Positions 25,866 through 35,115 are shown, counted from the stretch's first letter. The stretch: DNA of 64,000 bases from Nonomuraea sp. NBC_00507 (GCF_036013525.1 NZ_CP107853.1:3348001-3412000); one strand, 5' to 3'. A program made the numbers and translations. The notes: generated from the letters alone by a model not told the origin.

Positions 25866-27341
25866 GTGAACCGACCCAACATCGTGCTGATCATGACCGA
25901 TCAGCAGCGGGCCGACTGGACGGCCGCGAGCGGCTTCCCCCTGGACACCATGCCCTTCCTCGATGGGCTGATGGGCGGCGGGACGCGGTTCCGGCGGGCG
26001 TACACCACCTCGCCGCTGTGCGTGCCCGCCCGGATCAGCCTGCTCACCGGGCGCTACCCGTCCGCGCACCGCGTCCGCCAGAACCGCGCCGCCCGGCACG
26101 TGCTGCGCGGGGCCGACCTGGTGGACGTGCTCCGCGACGCCGGTTACGCGCTGCACCTGGCGGGCAAGACGCACTTCCACCGCGAGCGGGCCGACTTCGA
26201 CACGTTCGCGGCGCCGTACTGGCATGATCGCGGCCCGGACGGCGCGGCGACGCCCGAGCAGGCCCGTTTCGAGCGGTGGCTGACCGAGCTGGACCACTCG
26301 GTCGGGCACGAGCCGACGCCGTTCCCGGTGGAGTGCCAGTTCCCGTACCGGATCGTGGACGGCGCGATCGACGCCATCGATCGGACCCCCGCCGACCGGC
26401 CGTTCTTCACCTGGTTGTCGTTTCCCGAGCCGCACAACCCGTACCAGGTGCCGGAGCCGTACTTCAGTCTGTTCGACCCCGACGAGATGCCGGAACGGCT
26501 CGCAGGCCCCGAAGGCGCCGCGCGCAAGGGCGGCATGTACGCCTGGCTGCGCGAGCTGATCGAGGAGAAACGGCCCGGCTACGACGCCGAGTGGCGGCGC
26601 TACCGCGCCAACTACTGCGGCATGCTGCGGCTCATCGACGACCAGCTCCGCCGGTTCTTCACCCACCTGCGTGAGACCGGGCGGGACACGGACACGCTGG
26701 TGTTCTTCGTCGCCGACCACGGCGACTACGTCGGCGACTACGGCCTGCAGCGCAAGGGCGCAGGCATGCCCGAGTGCCTGATGTGCATCCCGTTCGCCGT
26801 GGCCGGGCCGGGCATGCGGCCTTCGGTCAACCGCACCGACTTCGTCTCGCTCGCCGATCTGTTACCGACGATCTGCGACGCCCTCGACGCCGAGATCCCG
26901 CCCGGCGTCCAGGGCCGCAGCCTGTGGCCCCTGCTCACCGGCGCTCAGTACCCGGCCGAGGAGTTCGCCACCGGGTACGGCGAACGCGGGTTCGGCGGGC
27001 TGTCCTACGGCGTCGACGACCGCCCTCCGCTGCACTTCCCGTACGAAGGCCGCACCTTCGACGAGCTCAACACCGTCACCCAGGCCGGCACGACGGTGAT
27101 GCTCCGGCGCGAGCGCTGGAAGCTGCTCCTGGACGAGCGCGGCGCCGGCGAGCTCTACGACCTGGAGGCCGACCCGGCGGAGCTGGACAACCGGTACGAC
27201 GATCCGGCGCTCGCCGAGACCCGCGCCGCCCTCACGACCGACCTCGCCCGCTGGATGATCCGCGTCCGGGACGATCTGCCGGAGGCGGCGTACTCCCTCA
27301 AACGCGCACCACACAACTGGCACGCCCCGGAAGGGAGGTAG
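25866..27341 (+). CDS. Arylsulfatase-type sulfatase (formylglycine-dependent)
   Basis: The 491-residue protein contains NIVLIMTDQQRADW (metal-site Asp) and the sulfatase signature LCVPARISLLTGR, where Cys52 should be converted to formylglycine by a formylglycine-generating enzyme encoded elsewhere. AGKTHFHRERADF and VADHGDYVGDYGL supply further metal and substrate residues. There is no signal peptide, so desulfation probably occurs in the cytoplasm after import. It forms an operon with the binding lipoprotein. It is the main evidence that the substrate is a sulfated glycan. Confidence 0.92.
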   Translation: MNRPNIVLIMTDQQRADWTAASGFPLDTMPFLDGLMGGGTRFRRAYTTSPLCVPARISLLTGRYPSAHRVRQNRAARHVLRGADLVDVLRDAGYALHLAGKTHFHRERADFDTFAAPYWHDRGPDGAATPEQARFERWLTELDHSVGHEPTPFPVECQFPYRIVDGAIDAIDRTPADRPFFTWLSFPEPHNPYQVPEPYFSLFDPDEMPERLAGPEGAARKGGMYAWLRELIEEKRPGYDAEWRRYRANYCGMLRLIDDQLRRFFTHLRETGRDTDTLVFFVADHGDYVGDYGLQRKGAGMPECLMCIPFAVAGPGMRPSVNRTDFVSLADLLPTICDALDAEIPPGVQGRSLWPLLTGAQYPAEEFATGYGERGFGGLSYGVDDRPPLHFPYEGRTFDELNTVTQAGTTVMLRRERWKLLLDERGAGELYDLEADPAELDNRYDDPALAETRAALTTDLARWMIRVRDDLPEAAYSLKRAPHNWHAPEGR

Positions 27342-27458
27342 CCCCCGGGCCGCGCAGGCCAGCCAGTCCTCGATCTCGCGGTGCTGTCTCAGCCCCACCT
27401 GGTCGAACTCGTGCCAGCCGCAGCTCGACTCCACGCCCAGCGTGCGCCCGCCGGCCAT
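27339..27458 (-). pseudogene. Unrecognised coding remnant
   Basis: The minus-strand reading GGRTLGVESSCGWHEFDQVG, then LRQHREIEDWLACAARG has strong third-position GC and protein-like composition, but no complete gene surrounds it. It runs tail to tail into the sulfatase stop. The family is not recognised. Confidence 0.35.
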
Positions 27459-27575
27459 GCCGCAGCGGCGGCTGGACGAGCCGGCCCGCTACGGTAAAAC
27501 CTCGTTCTGACCTGCGGCCTGACGTTCTAGAGACCCATGCGAACGCCCCTGGAACAAGCTCCAAGGACGCTCGAC

Positions 27576-27836
27576 GAGATGGCCCGGGCACCGCTGCCGC
27601 AGCAGCGACTGCCCCGCGTTTCGTACCGGGAGTCGACGGCGCTGACGCGGACGGACGTAGGCGTGGGACCGGGCCGCGCGGCCGGGACCGAGACGGTCGA
27701 GGCCGCGTTCACCGACGGCGTCGAACCCGGGCCCACCGACGGGAACCCCGCCGTCTGGGACTCCACGTTCCTCGACTGGCTATGTCGGTCTCACCCGACA
27801 CCGGATGTCAGTCTCGTTCGACACCAGTATGGATGA
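27576..27836 (+). pseudogene. Unrecognised coding remnant
   Basis: The plus-strand reading RVSYRESTALTRTDVGVGPG, then TVEAAFTDGVEPGPTDGNPA and WDSTFLDW shows coding-like codon use. It starts without a ribosome binding site and loses coding character after about 27785. It is probably a fragment of a deleted gene; the family is not recognised. Confidence 0.35.
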
Positions 27837-27902
27837 GGGGTATCGGAGGTCGATGGGCGTCGACACCACGGGTGTTCCGCCGGGGATCGGGCCCCAGCCT
27901 CG

Positions 27903-28115
27903 ATGGCTTCTACTGCCGCAGAGGTGACGAGGGGGTTGCCTACCTTGGTGATGCCGCTAGAGAGATCGGCAAAGGGCGACCCGCGAGATGAGGCGTATGC
28001 CAAGTGGCCGATCGCCGCTGAGACGGTGGGTGCTATCCAGCACGTTGACCGAGTCGCCGTTGAATGGCGTCCGGGTGGCCACAAGGTCGAAGTGCGCGCA
28101 CTCGCCGACGAGTGA
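27903..28115 (+). CDS. Small hypothetical protein
   Basis: The ORF has up to 70 residues from ATG 27903; a GTG at 27924 is an alternative start. It contains VMPLERSAKGDPRDEAYAKW and VAVEWRPGGHKVEVRALADE. A 24-codon ORF with a GGAGG site (ATG at 27853) ends within it, so the two may be coupled or be pieces of one frameshifted gene. Codon use is less GC-biased than its neighbours. The family is not recognised. Confidence 0.35.
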   Translation: MASTAAEVTRGLPTLVMPLERSAKGDPRDEAYAKWPIAAETVGAIQHVDRVAVEWRPGGHKVEVRALADE

Positions 28116-28324
28116 ACAACGCGGGAATCCCAATCCGCCCGGGTGCGGGATCCCTCGCGGAGCCACGCCGTAGCGCGTTCGATGGTCCAGCGGGGGCGGC
28201 CCCTGACGCCACGAACGCAAGGCAGTCTTCCTCCTTCGTCAGCATCCTCCGCACTCATCTGCTACCGCAGAATCCGCGAACGAAGACGAACTCTTAAGCC
28301 GAACGTGGCGTCAGGATACCTGGA

Positions 28325-28354
28325 TTGACTTATATAAGTGGAAACCGGTATTCT
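28325..28354 (+). promoter_or_regulatory. Promoter and palindromic operator of the ArsR-type regulator, leaderless start
   Basis: TTGACT (28325-28330) and TATTCT (28349-28354) are spaced by 18 bases. The perfect palindrome ACTTATATAAGT (28328-28339) overlaps the -35 side, well placed for autorepression. The GTG start codon at 28363 is only 8 bases past the -10 box, so the mRNA is probably leaderless. Confidence 0.65.
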
Positions 28355-28362
28355 TCCTGTTC

Positions 28363-28770
28363 GTGCACGCGTTCGACATCCTCAGCGACCCGGTGCGCCG
28401 GCGCATTCTGGAGCTGCTCGCTGACGGTGAGCGGACCTCTGGCGCGATCACGGACGTGATCCGGGCCGAGTTCGGACTCTCCCAGCCGGCTGTCTCACAG
28501 CATCTGCGCGTGCTGCGTGACAGCGGGTTCACGTCGGTGCGGGCTGAGGGCGCTCGCCGGTTCTACGCCGTCGAGCCCGCGCCGCTGAGCGAGGTTGACG
28601 CGTGGTTGGACCGGTTTCGCCGGTTCTGGGAACAACGCCTCGACGCCCTGGAAACCGAGCTGGCCCGGGGCAGGCGTGCAACTCGGAGTCCGGCTGGTGG
28701 GGAGCCCACACGACCGGCCGAGCCCGGCACCGATGCGGACAAGACCGATCCATCAGCGAAGGGACCCTGA
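28363..28770 (+). CDS. ArsR-family winged-helix regulator
   Basis: The 135-residue protein starts MHAFDILSDPVRRRILELLA and has the recognition region GLSQPAVSQHLRVLRDSGF, both characteristic of ArsR-type regulators. The metal-binding cysteines of classical ArsR are absent, as in the subgroup paired with SRPBCC proteins. The C-terminal tail is proline-rich. It is co-transcribed with the SRPBCC gene one base downstream and is probably autoregulated through the palindrome overlapping its promoter. Confidence 0.88.
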   Translation: MHAFDILSDPVRRRILELLADGERTSGAITDVIRAEFGLSQPAVSQHLRVLRDSGFTSVRAEGARRFYAVEPAPLSEVDAWLDRFRRFWEQRLDALETELARGRRATRSPAGGEPTRPAEPGTDADKTDPSAKGP

Positions 28771-28771
28771 C

Positions 28772-29416
28772 ATGAAAGACATATTGGATGAACTGGCCAC
28801 CGCGCGCCGAGCGATGGGCAAGGGCAGCGTGCCCGCCGGCGACGCGTACACCATCGAGGTGCGGCGTCGATACGAAGCGCAGATCGACGATGTCTGGGAC
28901 GCCCTGACCAGCCCCGAGCGGCTGCATCGCTGGTTGAAACCGGTCACCGGGGATCTGCGGCTTGGCGGGAAGTTCGAGCTGGACGGTGGTGAGCACGGCG
29001 AGATCCTCCGGTGCGAGCCGCCGCGTCTACTAAAGGTGTCCTGGCTCTACGGGCCGGACGCTGACGCTTGGCCCGGCACGAGCGAGGTGGAAGTGCGCCT
29101 GGTCCCAGGCCCGACCGGCGACACCGAATTCGAACTGATCCACGCAGCGGTCGTCGAGGAGCCCCTCTTCCCGACCTACGGCCCCGGTGCCGGCGGCGTT
29201 GGCTGGGACCTGCATCTCCTCGCCCTGGCCCAGCTGTTGGCCGGTGGCGAGACCGCCGACCACGAGGCGGTCGAGAAGTCTCCCGAAGGGCGCGAGTTCA
29301 TCCGGCGCAGCGCTGCGGCCTGGGGCGAGGCTCACGTGGCCGCCGGTGGCGAACCGGAGCACGTCGCGGCCGCAGTCGAGGCCACCACCAAGTTCTACGC
29401 ACCCGACCCGACCTGA
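28772..29416 (+). CDS. SRPBCC/AHSA1-domain protein
   Basis: The 214-residue protein contains EVRRRYEAQIDDVWDALTSP, RLHRWLKPVTGDLRLGGKFE and LLKVSWLYGPDADAW, the START-like hydrophobic-pocket fold of the AHSA1 (Aha1-like) group. ArsR-SRPBCC pairs like this are widespread in actinobacteria, and the role of the SRPBCC protein is usually unknown. The start ATG at 28772 follows a GAAGGGA site and lies one base after the regulator's stop. Confidence 0.88.
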   Translation: MKDILDELATARRAMGKGSVPAGDAYTIEVRRRYEAQIDDVWDALTSPERLHRWLKPVTGDLRLGGKFELDGGEHGEILRCEPPRLLKVSWLYGPDADAWPGTSEVEVRLVPGPTGDTEFELIHAAVVEEPLFPTYGPGAGGVGWDLHLLALAQLLAGGETADHEAVEKSPEGREFIRRSAAAWGEAHVAAGGEPEHVAAAVEATTKFYAPDPT

Positions 29417-29563
29417 CATCCCCGCTGCGGTGGGCTTACCAGCATTCCTGGGGCCTGCACCGCCGATGAATTGTCAATCGCGAGACGGATGTCAGGCCCC
29501 TCCGTCGAGGAGCAGGACGAGCAGCACAACAGCATGTTGTCCCACGCCTAGAAAGAATGCGCG

Positions 29564-30055
29564 ATGAAGTACACCAACTCGATCGAGATCGCCCTGCCGC
29601 GGGAGCGGGTGGCCCAGCTGCTCGCCGACCCGGCACACCTACCGAAGTGGCTGCGGGGCTTGGTGCTGCACGAGCCGCTGAGTGGGATTCACGGGCAGCT
29701 CGGTACCAAGTCGCGGGTCGTGATGCAGTCAGGGCAACGGAAGATCGAGTGCACCGAAACGATCACACGGCGGGAGCCGGCAGACCTGCACGGGATCCCC
29801 AAAGGGATCGTCGTTCACTTCGACCGCGAGATCGTCGGCGCGGGCATGCGGAGCGTCGTGCGCGATCGGCTGACCGAGGCCAATCCGGAGACGACGCTCT
29901 GGGAGAGCGAGAGCGAATACCGGTTCAGCGGCCTGCTGATGCGGCTGGTGGGGCTCCTCATGCCCGGTGCCTTCCACAAGCAGTCGCAGCAGCACATGCA
30001 GGATTTCAAGGCGTTCGCCGAACAGGGGAAGGATGTCCGCGAAGGGAGGAACTGA
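29564..30055 (+). CDS. SRPBCC-family protein
   Basis: The 163-residue protein MKYTNSIEIALPRERVAQLL, then HLPKWLRGLVLHEPLSG, has the usual SRPBCC start, and LLMRLVGLLMPGAFHKQSQQ resembles the C-terminal helix of small polyketide-cyclase/dehydrase-like members. It lies 147 bases after the previous SRPBCC gene, so it may or may not belong to that operon. A short-chain hydrophobic ligand is likely, but its identity is unknown. Confidence 0.82.
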   Translation: MKYTNSIEIALPRERVAQLLADPAHLPKWLRGLVLHEPLSGIHGQLGTKSRVVMQSGQRKIECTETITRREPADLHGIPKGIVVHFDREIVGAGMRSVVRDRLTEANPETTLWESESEYRFSGLLMRLVGLLMPGAFHKQSQQHMQDFKAFAEQGKDVREGRN

Positions 30056-30406
30056 TCTGCCGCAATCAGCAACGAGAATCGCCGACGGCGATCGGCCGCT
30101 GCTTGGCGCGCCGGTCACGGGATCTTGGGGCGTGATCACGTCGGGCACTTGCGTTCCCACGTTCGGGTTCCTGGTGAGCGATCCCATCCGGGCGGGACGC
30201 GTCTGGAATGCCTGCCGCCGAGGAGGTTCTGACGTCATGGCTCGCGATGCACGTACGTCCCGTGTCGACCTGTACGCGGCGATCCGGCGCGACGCGAAGG
30301 CCGGTCTGTCGAACCGGGCACTGCAGCGCAAACACCGGGTCGGCTACCGCACCGTCGCGGCCGCGCTGGCCTCAGCGTGGCCGAAACAGCCGAGGCGGCC
30401 ACCTAG

Positions 30407-31489
30407 GGCCTGTACGGAGTTGAGATCAGGGCATTCGTCTGCGTCTTGGTCCGGGATCCTGGTAGGCCATCGCCATGGCGCGTGGAGACCTCACCGATGG
30501 GGAATGGTCCTTGATCGAGCCTCACCTGCCCTTGGGTGAGCGGGGCCCGATCCCGGGCCTGCGGCAGCAGTTCAATGCCGTGATGTGGCGGTTTCGTACG
30601 GGCAGTCCGTGGCGGGATCTGCCCGCTGAATACGGGCCGTGGTCCACCACCTATGACAGGTTCCGGTCGTGGGCAAGGGCGGGCGTCTTTGAGCAGCTGA
30701 TGCAGGCGTTGATCGCTGAGGCCGCTGCCCGGGGACAAGGTCGACCTTGACCTGATCAGTGTGGACTCCACCATGGCCCGTGCCCACCACCACGCCGCCG
30801 GGATGGTCTTGGACGGTGCGTTGGTGCAGGCGTTGGAGGAGGCCGCCGAGCAGGAAAGGGGGCTGCACCGAAGGGGCAAAACCCCCAAGTCGGCGGGCCC
30901 GGCAAAGACGAGGACGGGGATGGGGGCGGACGCCGGCGGTTACGACTGCGGCGCAGGATCCGGCTGAAGGCGGCGAAGTTGGGCCGCTCGCGGGGTGGGC
31001 TGACCAGCAAGGTCCATCTGTCCGCCGACCGGAGATGCCGTCCGCTGTCCTTTGTCTTGACCGCGGGCCAAGCTGGAGACAGCCCGCAGTTTCGCGCGGT
31101 GCTGGAGCGCATCAAGGTGCGCCTGCCCGTCGGCCGCCCGCGCACCCGCCCGGGCGCGGTGGCCGCCGATAAGGCCTATTCCTCCCGCGGCAACCGCGCC
31201 TACCTGCGCCGACGCCGCATCAAGGCGGTCATCCCCGAGAAGACCGATCAGGCGGCCCACCGCAAGAAACGTGGCTCTCGTGGCGGCCGCCCGGTCAGCC
31301 ATGATCCAGATCTCTACAAAGAGCGCAACACGGTGGAACGCTGCATTAATCGGATCAAGGAGTGGCGTGGGCTGGCCTTCCGCTTCGACAAAACTCCCGA
31401 CAGCTACCTCGCCGGCCTTCATCTACGCGGAGCAATCTTGTGGGTCCGAAGCCTTCGACCCATCTGAAGACCTCAAGTCCGTACAGACC
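30407..31489 (+). mobile_element. IS5-family (IS427-like) insertion sequence
   Basis: The ends GGCCTGTACGGAGTTGAG and CTCAAGTCCGTACAGACC are inverted repeats, flanked on both sides by CTAG (30403-30406 and 31490-31493), fitting a short target duplication. The length of 1083 bp is longer than typical for the group because of an extra linker region between the two transposase halves. Confidence 0.82.
30475..31467 (+). pseudogene. IS5-family transposase in three frame-shifted pieces
   Basis: The first part (from ATG 30475) reads GEWSLIEPHLPLGERGPIPG, then WRFRTGSPWRDLPAEYGPW, ending at about 30750. The second frame (about 30743-30900) holds VDSTMARAHHHAAG with the first catalytic Asp. The third (about 30900-31467) holds GRSRGGLTSKVHLSADRRC, VAADKAYSSRGNRAYLRRR and KERNTVERCINRIKEWRG with the second Asp and the Glu. 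IS427-type elements normally use one programmed shift between two ORFs; here two shifts are needed, so this copy is probably dead. Confidence 0.75.
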
Positions 31490-31655
31490 CTAGGGCGCAG
31501 CCAAGGTAAGCCCAAAACCCGCCACGAGTGGATCTTGAATGAGGTCTCTCGTCTCGGTGTCAATGGTCTCACGTGGTGTCAGTGCCGAGCGCTGGTATCG
31601 ACATCGGCTAGGTAGCGGTGCAGCGAGGTCTTTGGGAACCCGTTCTGCTGACGGC

Positions 31656-32358
31656 CTACCCCATCTTGCGGATCATGGCGGTGACCGCGTCCGGGTCGAC
31701 GAGTTGGTGCAGGTGCAGACCTCGCAGGTGTTCGACCCGCCAGCCCCGCTCGCGCGCGTCCGCCGCCTTGTCGTCGTCGCCCTGCGCCTCGTCGCTGTCC
31801 GCCCCAAACATCAGATAGCCGCACGGCCGGTTGTCCCAGCCGGTCGGCACCGGGATGTGCTGCTCGAAGAAGGAGAGCGGCAGCCGCGGCTGCTCGTCGC
31901 AGATCGCCCGCCTGGTCTCCTCGTCCGGAAAGAGCGGGGCGACGTCGGCCTCCTCCCACCACTGCGACCAGGGCGGCAGCCGTCCGGCCTCCGCCTTGCG
32001 GCGGACGGTCTCGAGCAACGCGGGCGCGACGGCGTCGGTCAGTCCTTCACGGACCGGCAGGGCGGCATCGACGAAAATGCAGCTTTTCACCGTACGGTCA
32101 ATCGCGTCCACAACGACCGGCATGAACCGGCCCGCGTTGCTGTGGGCGACCAGCACCACCTCCGTCTCGGGCGGCAGCGGGGCGACAGCGGCGGCCACGG
32201 TCTCGGCGACCAGCGGCCAGAATGGCGGCTCCGCGTCGGCAAAGATGCAGGAACGACGGCACCACCGCGCTCGGCAGGCGCTGAGCCACCAGCGCCCAGG
32301 TCGACGGTCCCACCAGCGGACTGTGCATCAGAACATAGGCGATCGTCACCGGCGTCAT
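31656..32358 (-). pseudogene. Alpha/beta hydrolase with a frameshift
   Basis: The N-terminus (ATG 32358) MTPVTIAYVLMHSPLVGPST and the main body (VAETVAAAVAPLPPETEVVL, then VAHSNAGRFMPVVVDAI with the nucleophile-elbow Ser) are in different frames, joined near 32250 by a one-base shift. The C-terminus (HLHQLVDPDAVTAMIRKM) is intact, with a likely catalytic His. It resembles small actinobacterial alpha/beta hydrolases. A sequencing error would restore it. Confidence 0.72.
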
Positions 32359-32362
32359 TCTG

Positions 32363-32506
32363 TCAGCGCGTGCCGCAGGGAGTGAGGCTGGAGACCACGG
32401 GGTGCCGGTTGTTCTTACGTGTCACCAGATCCAAACAGGCTGATCTTGCCTGGTCAGTTGTTCGGCGGAGGGACGTCCTCTGATCCCAACTCCGTACAAG
32501 CCCTAG
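32363..32506 (-). mobile_element. Remnant of an IS end
   Basis: Read on the minus strand, CTAGGGCTTGTACGGAGTTG (32506 leftward) closely matches the left end of the IS5 element at 30407. The rest of the segment has no complete gene, although RSACLDLVTRKNNRHPVVSS resembles conserved IS-derived sequence. It is a solo terminus left after deletion. Confidence 0.5.
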
Positions 32507-32608
32507 CTCGACTCGGCCCGCAAGCACGGCCTGAACGCCCTGGACGCGATCCGCCGCGCCTTCACCGGCCCACCTCTGGATGCCCCCAATCGTCCTGACC
32601 GACTGACC
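32506..32608 (+). pseudogene. Transposase C-terminal scrap (IS66-like)
   Basis: The translation LDSARKHGLNALDAIRRAFT, then GPPLDAPNRPD and a stop resembles the last residues of IS66-type transposases (a helix with ARKHG and AI..A.TG). It is only about 30 residues, so the family label is tentative. Confidence 0.4.
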
Positions 32609-32865
32609 AGCGAGCATCACACAACGCCACCGAGTTGATGAATGTTTTACCCTGGCGCTAACGTGATCACGATGTTCCGCCTGCCCGCCCCCTGCCCAGC
32701 TGTCCTGACTGTTGCGGGCCGCGTCGATGTTGAGCGTGCACACGTTGTTCGACGGCCCCGTGTCGAAGTACGCGAGCGACATCCTCCGCACCGTGCTGAT
32801 CTGCACGCTCACGGCACGGATCCTCGCCAGAATGAGCTCCTGTGTGGCGGCGTGCCAGCGGCCGA

Positions 32866-33013
32866 GCCGAGCTGGGTGATCGGGTTCGCCCAGCTCGGGG
32901 AGATCCCGGCCGCGCTGCGGCCGTTGCCGGGCAGCACGTTCAACCCGCCTCACCCCTTCTGGTATGCGGCGGCCCGGGCCGAGCACCCGCGCTGGTTACG
33001 GAGAGTCGGATGA
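32866..33013 (+). pseudogene. C-terminal remnant of an unrecognised protein
   Basis: The reading SWVIGFAQLGEIPAALRPLP, then FNPPHPFWYAAARAEHPRWL, ends with a TGA that overlaps the next ATG (ATGA at 33010-33013), the hallmark of a former operon with the Pr6Pr gene. Upstream sequence loses coding character, so the 5' part was deleted. Confidence 0.5.
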
Positions 33014-33600
33014 CGGCGTGGCGGATCCTGCTGGTCACGGCGGCCGTCGCAGGCCTGGTGTGCCTGGCGACGTCGATCGGCCGCCCGTGGGCATACTTCA
33101 CGGTGCAGAGCAACGTCATGCTCGCGCCCTACTACGGCTGGCGGCTGGTCAACGACCGCAGGAAACCAGCCTCCGCCGACGTCAAAGGCGCGGTGACCCT
33201 GTACCTGCTGGTCACATGCCTGGTCAACTACGTCTCGCGGGACCTGGCCAACCCGCTGACACTGCTGGCCGGCGGCGGGATACGCGGGCTGGGCAACTTC
33301 CTGCTGCATTACGTGACGCCCGTCATGGCGCTGGTCGACTGGACCGCTTTCGACCGGTCGCGCCGAGTCCGATGGGCGGCGCCGTTCGCCTGGCTGGGCT
33401 ACCCGCTTCTGTACGGCGCCTTCGTGCTTCTTGTCAGCCCCAATCTGCCCCGCCGCTACGTCTACCCGTTCCTGAACGTGGAACGACTGGGCTGGCCGGC
33501 CGTCGCGTCGGCGTCGCTCGCAGCGCTGGCCGCCTTCGTGGTGCTCGGCTACGCCCTGCTCGGCATCCACCGGCTCAGGGCCGAACCCGCGGACCCCTGA
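33010..33600 (+). CDS. Pr6Pr-family integral membrane protein
   Basis: The 196-residue protein has about six membrane helices, beginning WRILLVTAAVAGLVCLATSI. AYFTVQSNVMLAPYYGWRL, LLHYVTPVMALVDWTAFD and YVYPFLNVERLGWPAVASAS are landmarks of the Pr6Pr/FAR-17a-AIG1-like family (the TVQSN and YPFLN motifs). The biochemical function is unknown. Its start overlaps the stop of a truncated upstream gene. Confidence 0.85.
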   Translation: MTAWRILLVTAAVAGLVCLATSIGRPWAYFTVQSNVMLAPYYGWRLVNDRRKPASADVKGAVTLYLLVTCLVNYVSRDLANPLTLLAGGGIRGLGNFLLHYVTPVMALVDWTAFDRSRRVRWAAPFAWLGYPLLYGAFVLLVSPNLPRRYVYPFLNVERLGWPAVASASLAALAAFVVLGYALLGIHRLRAEPADP

Positions 33601-33794
33601 ACCCGCGCTGGATCCGTGCACAACACACGCACCGTGGACGGGCGCACCCAGCCGGACTGCAGCACCGCCCGGGACGGGACGAAGGCAATCCTCACGACCT
33701 ACTCGATCTTGAGCCCTGTTGAATGCTTACCCTCGGGGAGGGTCCATGGGGGAGTTCGTCGGGATCGATCCCCTCGGCGCAGAGAAGGGCTACC

Positions 33795-34493
33795 ATGCGA
33801 GACCCGCTGGTCAAGGTCGATCACCTGCCCGCCTCGACGGACCTGCTCAAGGTCACCGTGGGACGGCTGGAGAACGGCACGCCCTGGACCATCGACTTCC
33901 GCACGGTGCCGCATTGGCTGAACGCGGGCGCGACTCAGTCCGGCAAGTCGGACCTCGCCAACGCCCTGATCGTCGAGCTGGCTCCGCAATCCGTGGCCTT
34001 GGTCGGCTTCGACCTCAAAGGCGGGGTCGAGTTCACGCCCTGCAGTCCGCGCCTGTCCGCGCTGGCCACCTCGCGCGCCGAGACGGTCACACTGCTGGAT
34101 GACCTCGTCGGCCTGATGGTCGATCGGATGGGGCTCTGCCGTCAGGGAGGTGCCCGCAACATCTGGCAGCTCCCGCCCGGCATCCGCCCAACGCCGATCG
34201 TCGTCCTGGTTGATGAGGTGGCCGGGCTGTACCTGATGGCCGACAAGAGCGAGAAGGACGAGATCGCCAAGACCTCGACCGCGCTGCTACGGGTGGCCCA
34301 GCTCGGGCGGGCGTTCGGCATCTACCTGTTCTGCTGCGGCCAGCGGATCGGCTCCGACCTCGGCCCCGGTGTCACCGCGCTCCGAGCTCAGTGCTCGGGC
34401 CGGATCTGCCACCGGGTCAACGACCTCATCAACGAGTCGGCCTATGCGTGTCCCAAAGAATTGCTGGCTGATGGTGGCAGCCTGGGTTCGTGA
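33795..34493 (+). pseudogene. FtsK/SpoIIIE-like conjugal DNA translocase (Tra), truncated
   Basis: RDPLVKVDHLPASTDLLKVT, then VPHWLNAGATQSGKSDLANA (Walker A), then VVLVDEVAGLYLMADKSEKD (Walker B) and LRAQCSGRICHRVND are signature stretches of the single-protein double-stranded-DNA translocase of actinomycete integrative conjugative elements. The N-terminal membrane part and everything after CHRVND are missing; the last about 20 codons are unrelated. It is a remnant of a conjugative element. Confidence 0.85.
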
Positions 34494-34600
34494 CGCGCTC
34501 TGCTGAGTTGAGTGACGGGGGCAGCAGAGGGACCCCGCACCTCGCGATCCTTGCCGGCGATCTCCACTGACAAGATCACAGCCCCACTCGTCCGCGCGGC

Positions 34601-35115
34601 TACAGCGTGGCGAGCCTGCCGCCAACCTGGCGAACTTCGCCCTGTTCGCGGTGCTGTACGGGATGTTCTTTTTCTTCGCACAGTTCTTCCAGACCGCTCA
34701 GGGCGTCGGGCCGCTGGAGGCGCGGCTGCTGCCCGCCACCGGCGCGCTGATGATCGTGGCACCGGTGGCGGGGGCGCTCGCCGACAAGGTAGGCGAGCGC
34801 GTGTTCACGGTCACCGGGCTCGGTCTGTGGGGGATCTCTTTGGGGTGGCTCGCGCTCGTGGCCGATCCTGGCTGCCGTACTTGCAGATTCTGCCGTTGCT
34901 GGTCGTTCCGCTTCCTCGGCGGTGTCTTCGGGGTCGCCGTTGCCGGCATGCTCTTCACGAGCACCGGCGGGTACGGCTCACCGCACGCGTTCAGCGCCGG
35001 GTTCGCCGCGGCGATGGGCGGCGTGGGCATGATCGCGCTGCTCGGCGCGGTGGCCGCGCTGGGCATGCCGGGCCGGCGACGCGTTCCGACGCCGGAAAGG
35101 GAGCCGGTGGCATGA
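34601..35115 (+). pseudogene. MFS drug-efflux transporter, C-terminal half, disrupted
   Basis: ANLANFALFAVLYGMFFFFA, then LPATGALMIVAPVAGALADK, and RFLGGVFGVAVAGMLFTSTG are helices of an EmrB/QacA-like transporter. Between them the frame slips (WLPYLQILPLLVV is readable only in another frame). The first half is absent. The stop is at 35115. Confidence 0.72.

Larger units (their letters stand above)
30237..31506 (+). pseudogene. Transposase N-terminal fragment (helix-turn-helix) split by an IS5 element
   Basis: The ATG at 30237 has a strong GAGGAG site. VDLYAAIRRDAKAGLSNRAL, then YRTVAAALASAWPKQ, is a DNA-binding helix-turn-helix module like those at the N-terminus of IS21/Mu-type transposases. 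The coding reaches 30406, is interrupted by the IS5 element, and continues at 31494 for only a few codons (AQPR) to a stop. Even without the insertion it is a truncated gene. Confidence 0.6.

Noticed and set aside
24360..26720. 786-codon minus-strand frame opposite the lipoprotein and sulfatase genes
   Set aside because: Antisense shadow spanning two unrelated genes; no ribosome binding site and no recognisable domain.
28140..28200. IS5 transposase tail on the minus strand (RPRWTIERATAWLRE)
   Set aside because: Superficially like RRRW-IVERT-AWLR, but the similarity covers only about 15 residues and does not continue on either side.
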